This document shows positions 39,701 through 51,700 of a stretch of 64,000 bases of DNA, piece after piece. The notes under the pieces are model-generated. The model was not told the origin of the DNA, ran no database searches, and worked only from the letters and a program-made list of their open reading frames with translations. Where the stretch lies: contig NC_079474.1 of NCBI RefSeq assembly GCF_026230105.1, positions 31,262,294-31,326,293 of the forward strand, written 5' to 3'. The position numbers and the translations under genes are program-made. Within the stretch, counting starts at the first letter, position 1; the number at the start of each line of letters is the position of its first letter. Origin of the DNA: Diorhabda sublineata (lineage: Eukaryota; Arthropoda; Insecta; Coleoptera; Chrysomelidae).

Positions 39701-42700
39701 GAAATCAATAATCGATTATTGTGACGATGAGAAAGTTACGTAAAATTTTTGGGAGAAACAATATGCCAACAAGACGCTGATGGATTGTAGCTGAGAGACC
39801 CAAACGTGGACCACAACGTACTGCAAGATCGGCTGAAAACATTACTGCTGCTCGAGAAAGTGTTCAAAAAAATCAATCTACTTCAATTCGACGCCGTGCT
39901 CAGGAGCTTGGTCTTCAAAGAACAGCTTCGGCCATAATTTTGCACAAGGATTTGCATTTGTTTCCATTTAAGATTAGGTTCACATAAGAGCTTCTTCCAG
40001 AAAACCATTTACCCCGCATACTTATGCCAATAGAATGTTACAGCTCGTCCATGACAACTCCGATTTTCATGAAAAAATTATAATTAGTGACAAGGCACAT
40101 TTGAATGGATATATGAATAAACAATCGGTTCTGGGCAATGGAATACCCTCAAATTATTCATCAGTCATCTTTGCATCCATTAAAAGTGACAGTCTGGTGT
40201 GTAATTTGGTCAAGACGAAACATTAGACGTTACTTCTTTGAAACTGAAAACAGCATTACGGTAACTGTCAATGGGAAGCAATATCGTGATATGATTGAAA
40301 ACTTTTTAACGCCACAACTGCATACTTTGGGCTTGATTAACATGTAGTATCAACAAGATGATGCCACATTGCTTACAGCCAGGATTACAATGGAATTACT
40401 GCGAGACCTCTTTCCACAACAAGTTATTTCAAGAAATGGTGATTTTGATTTGCGTCCACGGTCGCCTGACTTGACTGCTTTGGACTTCTTTTTGTGGGGA
40501 TATCTGAAAAGCAAGGCTTATGCAAACTAAATTGCCGACATTAAATAAAACATTAATCAATATAAGATCCATTCTCTTTCATTTGATCAAAAATATGATG
40601 AGATCTTAAATATATTCATCCCATATAGCACCACTGAGCACTCTCTGTTTAATGTCACGTGGAATCTATATTGGAAGTACAAAACCAAGGAGCAAATCGT
40701 AACAATATTATAAAAGTAAATTAGATTAAATGACCTAGAGCGTAAAAGCCGTAAATCTATCTCGCTAATGCTTTGAGCTATTTTGTATCCCGAACTGTTT
40801 ATCTGTCAGATGGCAACAGCTTTGCAAATTGATCTACCTATTTGGGGAATATGCGGCTTACGTTTTCTGCATTTGAAAAGCTCAAATGTAAGTACCGAGT
40901 TGTTGGAAGTTTTTCCGATTGTAGTACATCTTTGCTCAATTAAAGGGCCTTTTAAAGCCAGTTCGTACATAAGAAACAAATCTCCTCCGTTGTTTCAGAC
41001 TTGAATTCTTACTCCATGTCTCTGATTTCTTCTCGTCTTCCCACTTTTTTATGACCATTACTTAATGGTTTGTTGGGAAACCTATAAAAGGTTGTGGTCC
41101 TATGAAATATTAGGTGTATTCTCAGACTAGCTTTGACTTGAAATGTCAAAAACTTGGAGGGCTGCTGTGCTATCTGATATAATAAATATCTTTGCATTGC
41201 GGTAGTTGCGTTGTGCGCAATGATCTGCTCATGAACAATAGGAAGTTCTAGTTCATTGGAATACTGGTCTTGGATATTTCTGCCCCTACTTGTCCATTTT
41301 CCATTTTTCATAAGTGTAGAATCCTAATGAGACTCGTTGAAATGCAATTTCTACTTTTACCTATTGCTGTTGACTTGTTTTTATAGTTTTTGATAAATAA
41401 TAATTTCGAATACATGGCATCCATGAAAATATCTATAGCCGCTTGCCTTCTTTTAGAATGCTTAGTAAGGTCACCGGGTTTCATGATATGTTCCTTGATA
41501 GCCTTCATGGCCCATTTTACTTGTTCACTTTCTATTAGAGTCTTCAGAGTTTATAAATAACAATGCAAACGAAACCAAATAACAATCACAAAAGAACTCC
41601 CCTAGTTTATTTGAGTGTCACGTCGTTCACTTGGACAAACATTCCAGAAAGGCAACAACACTGAAGCTTATTATCTCCAGGGACATAAACTCCACTTTCA
41701 ACTTGCAGAAAATGAATTAAAAAAATATATTTATTCCTCGATAAAGACGCCGTTTATCAGTAAAAGATATTAAAGACAGAATTTTTATTTTTGATGGTGA
41801 AATAAACAAAAGAACATTTGACCATTTTTATGGGAATAGAGGTTTCACTTGCTACATACAGACTTGCATTTATGGTCATTTTTCGGCTATCTGTATATTT
41901 TTAAATGGATAAACGTATCTTTCATTTCATTTCATAGAGATCAAAAAAGCCTCTGGTAATCATTTTTAGATATATATTTTGATAAGAACTTTGTAAGTTG
42001 TGGAATTATTCTTTCATCATCATAGTTTCATATTAATGTTTCAAATTTAGCGCAATTAGATCATATAAAAGTAATGAAGCATCAGATTGTTGTCTTAATA
42101 ATGTTAATAAATTCGTTAACATAACATAACAACCATTCATTTTAAAGTAGTACATAGATGAAATATCAAATCTTTGTTACTCGGTTACTAAGAAAATAAG
42201 CTTTGAGACACCTCGTATAAATAAATATATGACGAATATAGGATACTATTCGCGAAATACCAAAATGGTCATTAGCCAATGTAACGGAATCTTCCGTTGC
42301 GCGGATAAAAATAGCGAGAGTGATGAAAAAGTAGAAAACGAAAAAGAAGACGCGTTCAACTCGCTCACATCGAATTGGCGGCAAACCCGACGAATTAGTC
42401 ATCATCAGTATCTTCTGGCATTCACGCAGGACGGTGCCGGACGTGAGAAGAATTCCTGGGTCTACTTGCGTCGTCCTTGGCGACCGATGAACTTACGCGG
42501 AGGTGTTACTTCGAAGAATGCGCGGAGACACTTCCAGAAAATGAGATGGAATAGTACGGGAAAACTAATTAAATACGTTTTTCTGTTAAAATCTTATTGT
42601 ATTTATCAAATTCACAAGCTATAAATGATTCATATATTAAATTCTGATATTTTAGATCCAAAAGAAACCATTCGGTCTTCTAAGGAATTATGAAGGATGT

Positions 42701-45700
42701 GACTGCATCCTTCATAATTCCTGGAGCTTTTCAGCTGTAATTTTATTATTTAAACTACTTTGTTTGTTCCTTTATCGTTTTATGCGACTGATTAATCATG
42801 TTTTGCAGTGCAGGGGTTTTTACAGTGTCATTTATATAATACAGATGAAACTGCTTGAAAATTTATGTATCTTATTAAACTCATTGACTGTTTTCAAACA
42901 AAATATCAAAATATGAAACAAAAAAATAGGTCCTTTTAATTTTAATTGAATTCAAAAAAATATTATCATAGTATTATTCACATAAATACATATTTTCCTT
43001 CCATTACAGTTTCTATTTTACTCCTAGAGGAGGCTTCATTCGAAAGATTGTTGAAGAAATTGTAATTTCGGAAACAGCCATCATAAATAATTGAAGCAAT
43101 GACCCCAATCATCCCATAAATTAATCAATTAATGTCATAGTATTTCTGTAATACCAGTAAATTTCACTTCACCCCATCTTTCTTTGCTTCGAATTCTGAA
43201 TAGGTCGCAGGCTGTAGTCTGAAATTTCAGCGACTGAAAGTATCATATCGTGTGGAATTTTTTACACTGTTAATAAATATCTTTCAAGTGATTTTTCTTC
43301 TCTACTCTATTGCCACCAGAAGTCTTGTCTTAGTTTTCGCTCGGATATGTTTGTTCTACCAAATTGAAGTTTAAGGCATGTTTCTATTGTGGTGGCATGG
43401 ACGTATCTTGACACTTCTACACCCAGACATTGAAACTACATTAGCTGTTCCATCATTTCTTGAACAATGTATCGTTGTCTTCCATTTAGATTTAAATACT
43501 GGTATTACCATATTGAGTGAGTCAACTGCCTAATTAAATATTTGTAAGTCTCCGAAGGTCATTTCGTATGTATGACATAAAGCGTATTCTCCTTTCTAAT
43601 TTCTTCCATGAAGAATGGAATTAAAGAATCTTCCGGTCAAATAACCTTTCTCATCAGTATTAATTCGACCAAATTGATATTCATACTAAACCAGTACACC
43701 AACACTCACAATTACACTGTCTTTAGAGACTAAAGGTAAATTCTTCAGTTTATTTTAAACAGTGTGTTCAGTAGTATTAGTTCGGTGCGTTTATTACTAA
43801 TTCTAATTCGAATATGGGTTGCCACAATTATATTTTCAGTTGCTTTCATTCAAAAATATGTATAATGTCTATGAGTTGAAAATGATCAAATACTTTTACT
43901 AGGTCTAAAAAACAAAGATCCGCAAGTGTAATCAAGCCTTTAGTTTGTTAATTCTGATCTAGGTAGTTCGTATTAACAAGTTTAAGGCCTCTTTAGTTAT
44001 TTGGAAGCTTCTAATCGCCACTGTTGAAACATAGGGATAGCAATAACCATACAACACTTGTCTAGACTTTTGTAAATGGAGATGAAACTACTATTTTTCG
44101 TTTTAGGACTGTATTGGTGGATCCAGGATTCATGTACAGTTGTAAATTGATGTAAACAATCCGATTCATTTTGTTCAAAACGCGTTAAGGCCTGGAAAAT
44201 GTTCATTCGAATACGCTGTTGATCCAAAGCAAGCAAATACGGCCCAAACGCGCGAGTTTTGTCTCACTTATATGGTTTTTAAACAGAAACCAAACCTCCA
44301 AATTAACTAAAATGTTTTGTTAAAATTTTTCTGTGTAAGATTTCAAGAAACTTCCATATTTTCATAAGAAAATTACCTAAACGAACAAGAATATTCATCT
44401 TCTTATATAAATATACCTGTACTAAAAGTATTGCAGATACTAGGAACTACTAGATTTATTTATAACAAATTCCTCTGTATTTACACACAGGTGGATCGTC
44501 TATAAATACCTTGATACATTGATAGATTATAACGTCTGTGAGAGTGAAAACGAAATGTCTAGAAGGCATCAACCAAAATAGCCTTCTTGGAAATCTTTAA
44601 TGCCACTAATGGGCACAATATTTATTTTTAAAAAATCGCGCCACTGACTGTTTTTTAATGATACAAAATTGTGTTAGATGGTTTCTAATTATACAAACGG
44701 AATTTTAAGAAAAGTAATCGCATTTATATGTATATATAACAACAACAAGAATTAGTGGTCTTTTTTTTGGTAAAATTACTAATAAAATTTATTTTAGTGT
44801 TGAGCTAGCTAAGATATTATAGACCAGGATCAATAATTTTTGAAACCAAAAAAATAATTGTAAGATGAAACCCATTGGAAAAGAAGGATATTATGAAAGA
44901 GAAAAGCAAGAATAATTTACGATCGGGAACGGGAAGGGTAATTTGTAAGGGTGAGAAACGGTTTCCGGCAGAACTGCAAATCCTATGGAAAAAAGTTGAA
45001 CAACAAAATTGTAGGTAATAAAAGATCTACAACTTTTGTGTTCACACTTTTTTTAAATAATCTCAAAATTTGTGTGGAAGATTTAAAAAGTTTTTGGTTT
45101 TTTATTTTTTACAAAATACATTTCTTTTCACGAAATTTGGTGACAGCTTATCTATTTATGTCCCAAAAACATATATTTTTTACACTTATTTAGATTTGAT
45201 ATCTACTACAAACCTATAATGGAAGAAAGATGACGAAGAAGAATCTTCTTTCCATGCCTTCTCCTAACGGAGGTTGGCGATCACTACTTTAAATCCTTCT
45301 CTATCTTTTGCTATGTGAAACAATTCTGGCACACTCATATTCGTCCAGTCTCTCACATTCCTTAGCCACAACTTGTTCTTTCTCCCGACACCCCGTCTAC
45401 CATCTACCCTGCCTCGCATAATTGTTTACAGAAGAGTATACTTGTCTACTCTAGAAGAATCTAGACATAAAAAACTTGGATGCTTTCGATTGGTTTGAGG
45501 AGAAATACGTATTGGTGCCGTCATCGATGTATCCCGATGACTTTAAATAAGAATATCAAAAGAGGCTATCCAAAACTTTGTATGCAATCTGTTTATTCTA
45601 AGAATATTATTTTAACTAGATGGTCTTTCAGTTATTTTCTTATACTATATATTATTGACGCTGACATATGAATTCATTCAATTTCGTTTGATCAATATAC

Positions 45701-48700
45701 AATGAATGACGCTAATTTGAGTTAAGATGTCTTGGAATTAGATGGGTTTGGTAATGAAAATTACCTCGGTGAATATCTGATGTAGTTGGCGAATATCAAG
45801 ATTCTCTTTTTTTTTCAGGTCTAATATGTGCCGAAGGAGAAGTATGGAAAGAACATAGACGATTTACTTTTAACTGTATTAGACAACTGGGAGGAGCAAA
45901 AGTTGGTCCACAAAGAAAAAAAATGGAGACTCTCATATTGAATCACGCTATAGATTTCATAAAAGTGGGTTAATCTTATAGAATACAAGGAATACTTAAA
46001 TTTTTAAATAGATATTTGAAAACAAATATTTATAATTGGATATGCTTTTATTGTTTTTCGAAATAGTCTTTAATTTGAACCAATTGTCGAAGAATTTTCC
46101 CATTTCGATTGAGGTACCTCCAAAACATTTGAATTGATTTAAAAGCATCAACCGTTTCTTCAGTAGCAAAACTTTGACCTGCGGGAATAAGAATTGGGTG
46201 CCAAACAAGGACTGTGTGACTGATGACCCATCAATCCGAGGTTTTGATTGTTCAAAAACGTTTTTGTTTGAACTGATTTGTTAGAACTCGCATTGTCGTG
46301 GTGGAGAATGATTGGTTTTCCTGATTTTTCCTCTTCATCACCAATATTCTGAGTGAGTTGATCGGCCTCCTGCTGTTAGTTTCAATCACGTTGTAAGTCG
46401 TATAAAATCTTCGCAGGAAAATGTGCGATCTAATTCCATTTTTTGACCAAGATGAAAGTTTCAAGTATCTGTAAACAACACAAATAGCACACGTTCTGAG
46501 AACTTCCAAACATCAGTAGATTACAATTTATAAATTATTCTAGACTAAAATTAACGCTATTCATGTCTTGATTCGACATTACTCCACTTCAACAAAGTAG
46601 AAAAAAACAGCAGCGGTCTCACCGAAAATTGTGTAGTGCTCAGGAAAACGCCATTGAAAGATTTGGTTTGCTAGATTTTTTTTCAAAAACTTATAAAACC
46701 TTGTAGATGATCCTTGTCCTAGATAGCAAACTGTTGATTTATAAAAAAAATCATATATTTTCTGACATTGTTAAGAGAGTAAACGTCGACCTTAAAACAA
46801 TTTCAAACCATTTACTGGATCCCAACAAAAATTTATGTCCACATTAATTAATGTTAAACTTCAAACGAACTCAAATCAAGTTATTGTTGCAACAAGTTAT
46901 TGAAGACGATGGCAGATAGATCACGAAGTATAATAATATGTAAAGGATATTCAGCTTGAAACTTGGAGAAGCTTCACAAACAGTTACGAAGGCCGTATTG
47001 ATGCAAAGGAAATATAGTATTTAGTGTTTGGTGGAATTGGAAGATATTGCATCTCACGAGCTGTCCAAACATAACCAAACTAATAATTCGATTACTTACT
47101 CATTGTCAAAAACTGACCTTTCACCGTTGGACTATCGTTTGTTCTAGTCTCTGCGCCTCTAACCATGGTTTTACATAGAACAGTAGCAAAAAGTCGTCGA
47201 CCAGAATGGCAATTCATTGATAAGTGTTGAAGATTTATATTGATAAAGTTACTCTGAAAGATATTAAAAAATCGAAACCAATTTTCCGCAACCTAATAAT
47301 TTTCTAATATCTTTTATCTTTGACTATGTTTTGATTTTAGTATCTAGATCTCGAAGAAGACGGTAGAGAGGTTGATATTTTTCCTGGTTTGCGCCATAGT
47401 TTAGGATCAGCCGTATATTTGATTGTATTTGGAAAATCCTGGAGCAGAGATGATGATGTATGGAAATATTTGTTATATTTACAAGAAGAAGGTCCTAAAT
47501 ATATGGGAATAGCGGGACCACTAAATTTCCTACCGTTTCTTAGGTATACCAAATCAAATTTATTTCCGAAATTGAAGAACTATAAAAATATCCATGATAA
47601 AATATTTGCAATATCCGGTGTTGTTAAGACCTCTTGAACCAGAGCAAAATAGTGCATTTGATGAATCTTGCAGTTTGTTTATCATTATGCAGGATAAAAT
47701 TAAAAAAAAATAAAACAAAAAAAAGGTTAGATTTACCAAAGGAGTCGAAAATGTTAATTCTATATATGGACTCCAATCAATTAACTGATCTGGCAGACAT
47801 TTAATTTGTTATTAAATCAAAAGTAACCGAATTTTTCTCTAGAATAGTAACACAGTTAAAGGAAATCGCACTAAACGGATAAAGTAGTGATTGTGAGATA
47901 TTATAGTAATCAGCTGAGCTGTTCATCAAGATATAGTCGACTTACTTTACGTCAAGCGGTCTATAAAATTCATTTGAATGTTAATCATCAAATTAAATAC
48001 GTTTTATTGGTTATAGTGACATTATATATCTTGAATTTTTCACAAAATCGTTTTTATATTACGAGGGCGATTCAGATATGATCGAAACAAACGCTTCGAC
48101 ATTTATTTATTATCAAAAATTTTAACAAAAATACAGTTTGCCTAGGAAATTAACTTCACCACATGTCCGAAAGCTTTTTGAACAGGTATTTAAGAATTCC
48201 TTGGACAACTTGTACAGCCATGTGGGCTTAAACTCCTCTACATCATCATCGGTGTTGAATTTTTTACCTCCGAAAGCTTCTTTCAGCGGTCTAAATATTT
48301 GGTCGTCGTAGGGTGTAATTCCAAATTGTAAGAAGAAAGTTCTAGTATATCTCACCCCTGTTCTGATATTGTATCGATCATGAGAACCATGATGTGACGA
48401 CGCGCATCATCATAGAGAAGAATCGCTCTTCGCGCTGGAAAGCTCTTCCGTTTCGAACGATAAGCGGGTTTCACGTGTGTTTTCAGAAGGTTAGAGTAGT
48501 ATGCAGCATTTTTGGACGTTGTTTATTCATGTAGACAATGTTAAGCACTCCCGGTCGGTCCCAGAATACTCACGGACCTGGTTGTCTTCGATTTGACTGC
48601 TTTCTCCACACCTCGCCTTCAGGAGTATAATAGTGTAACTATGTTTCAAGTTCAACAGATTCCGAAACCGTCGCGCCGATATTGAAGGTGTTAGTGGATG

Positions 48701-51700
48701 ATAGCCTCTACATTATCAATACTAATACCGAGTTCGGTAAAAATTTTTATTCTATGGTCCTCCAAAATGTAGTACGCGGCGAATGTTGTCTGGTGTGATG
48801 TTGGTTCGCGTTTGATAATCACGCGGCTCTTCTTGATGTTTTCGCGCCCTTATTTGAACGCTTTGGCCCATTTAAATATAGCAGACGTACTCAGGCACTC
48901 ACTAACGAATGATGATATGCTGCGCAACGGCGGTTGTTCACTCATGGTCGTAACAGCCAGTTCTGTTTGGATTCTTATCGAATTGACCAGATAACGAATT
49001 GATCAAATCAGAATTATTTCGCTTTTTCGTTTAAAAGTTAATCAATTGACATAGTGCCGACTAAATTTAGCTAGTGTATAAAAGCATGTAGGTATATAAA
49101 ATTAACTTCATTCCAAATTCAATTGTCTTTTTAGCTTCTACACTTATAGGTTCCATTATCAGCAAATTAATAATCGTGAGTTCATTTATTAATCAATATA
49201 CTTTTCCTTCTTTCTTACTTTAGAATTATCATCTTAATTAAGTCTTTCCAAGAATTTTCTTATTTCTAATCCTATTATTTTTTTTCTTTGGTATAGTGAA
49301 TGTACCATTAGATCGGTTTATCAATATGCTTGTTAATATAGTGTGGCCCTCTTTAATCCTTGTATCTAGTGCTTCATATAATTACACCATCTCATGAGTG
49401 AGCAACTACCCAAAAAAATTTTATCGCAACGCATTTGAAGTACATACTAATGCAAGAGATCTTTCACTGTATCAAATGCTTCTCGCATCGAATACGGTTT
49501 ATTAGTACCAGATCTGGAAACGTTTAATAATGCCAATTTACCGGATCCTTTTATCTGTATTGCAATCTCTCTATAGTTTTTTGGAATTTTCTACGCGTAC
49601 GTATTTTTCCGTTGTCTGGATTGTTTCAACACAGTGATTTTGCTTTGTATCATATTTTTTCTTGTTGTACTGCGAAAATAGGGAAGTTATACAGTTTCCG
49701 ATGTTTTATTTCAGGTTTTTTCCCAAATATCAGAAAATTATGTCTTTCATAAAGTCTGGGCAAACAAAATCGCATAACTTGTATAAAGACCTCATTGACG
49801 AACAAGCACAATTGTTAAAAAAACAAGCAACTGCAACTATTACAACTAATGGTATACCCAGTAATGATTCCGCAATAGGGCACAATGTTATCCAATGCTT
49901 TTTACTGGAAAAAGAAAAGAAGAGTCCAGAATTTGCCGAGAAATTATATCACGAGAAACAATGTCTCCACCTATTAGCTGACATATTTGGCGCTGGTTTA
50001 GATACTTCATTAACGAGTTTAAGGTAAAATAGTTTTCCTCTTTTCGTCAACAGGATATTTTTATACAAAAAAAGTACGCGTACCACCAATCATGACATGT
50101 TTACCAGTAACTACATCTTCTGAGCAGCATTTGTGCCGTTTGGAGTTTAAAATTAGTGAATTTTCATGCTAGCTTTTGGATAAAGCAAAGGATGCGTAGT
50201 ATTGATCAGAGATCTTTAAGAGACATCATCTTGTAGTTTTATTACTGCAATAGGACCAATAGATCTTACGCACTATGTTGCAGAGGTCACAGAATCAAAA
50301 GATCCTCTTGCGCGATCTTTGGTTCTTAGAAACCGGTTTAGTAGCAACGGTACAATCTAAAAGTGAGATGTGCTGTATATCTTCTTAGTTTTTTGTCCTA
50401 CCTTTTACAACTATTCATTATGGTAACCGTTCGCTCAAGTATGAAGAGAGAATTGAACAATAGAATGAAGTCATCTTCAGTAACGGATTCCTTTGAGGAT
50501 ACCCAATTTTTCAATGGCGAAGTGGAATTCTTAACTTTATAGGAAGAGTCACATGCATCATAATAAGGGAAATATAGTATTTTTAACAAGTAGTCTTTCC
50601 ACACTATTTTCAGTTGAAGAATCTATAGCCCATATGGATCAACATTTCATCAAGCGTTTACTATGGCCATCAGGATCGTTTGATCTGTCTCCAATTGAAT
50701 AAATTTTTCAGTCAGTCAAGGGTACTCTACTTTTATTGTCAATAGTAAATATCTGGATTGTTTTTGTTGCAGATGGCACTTTCTGTACCTGGCTAAGAAT
50801 CCTTCTGTGCAAGATGAAATTAGGAAGGAAATCAACGATGTGTTACATGATCGTTTACCAACAATGGACGATATCGAAATGCTACCTTTGCTGGAGGCTT
50901 CAATTCTGGAAGCTATGAGAATTAGACCAGTAGTTCCAGTTGGATTACCACACGGAACATTGGAAGATATCGATATCGATGGATATAAGATTCCAAAAGG
51001 AACAATGGTGATGTCGTTGTTGTGGGCGCTTCATATGGATGAGAATGCGTGGAAGAATCCTGAGGAATTTACTCCGAAGCGGTTTATTAACGAGGAAGGG
51101 AAAGTTGAAAAAAACGATTATTTTATGCCGTTCCAAACAGGTCAGTTTACTGTAATATTTTTGATTCGAGAATTGAAAGAAGACTGTTTCTTCAACCAAT
51201 GCGGTCTTTTTTATTTAAATCTATATTACATCTAAATTGATAGTAAATCAGCATAATAAGGGATAATTTCAGGTTTCCTTTTTTCTAAATAAAGATTTAT
51301 CCATTAGAATCCCTTTAGAATTTACTAGGATTTCATTTAAAGTTATCAAAAAAGCTTTTGATTAGCACAACAATTACGATACCCACCTTTCAGGTCTTCA
51401 GGCTTATTCACAGAGACAAGAATTTTATAAACAATTTCTGGAATAATTATAGTAAATGACGGCCCTGGACAGTATCACTTATAAATTATACCATGGGATA
51501 GATCACATTTAGGATAATATTTGCGTAACTTCTCCTCTGTTCTTTCAATTATTTTTCCACGAAACAAATTATGTTCAATTATTATTTGGAATTCGTTTAT
51601 TCTCCATATTTACACAAGGAAAACAGTTTTTTCTATATGGGAATTAAAGCGAATACAATTTTGACGGATGACCACAGAACTATGACGTACTTCGTGCCTT

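Larger units (their letters stand above)
25383..45818 (+). other. CYP306A1 intron 1 (20.4 kb)
   Basis: GT..AG intron that makes up most of the gene. It carries RTE-like, Jockey-like and mariner fragments, a DD41D transposase copy and three TA microsatellites, annotated separately. No host exon was recognised in it. Confidence 0.9.
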
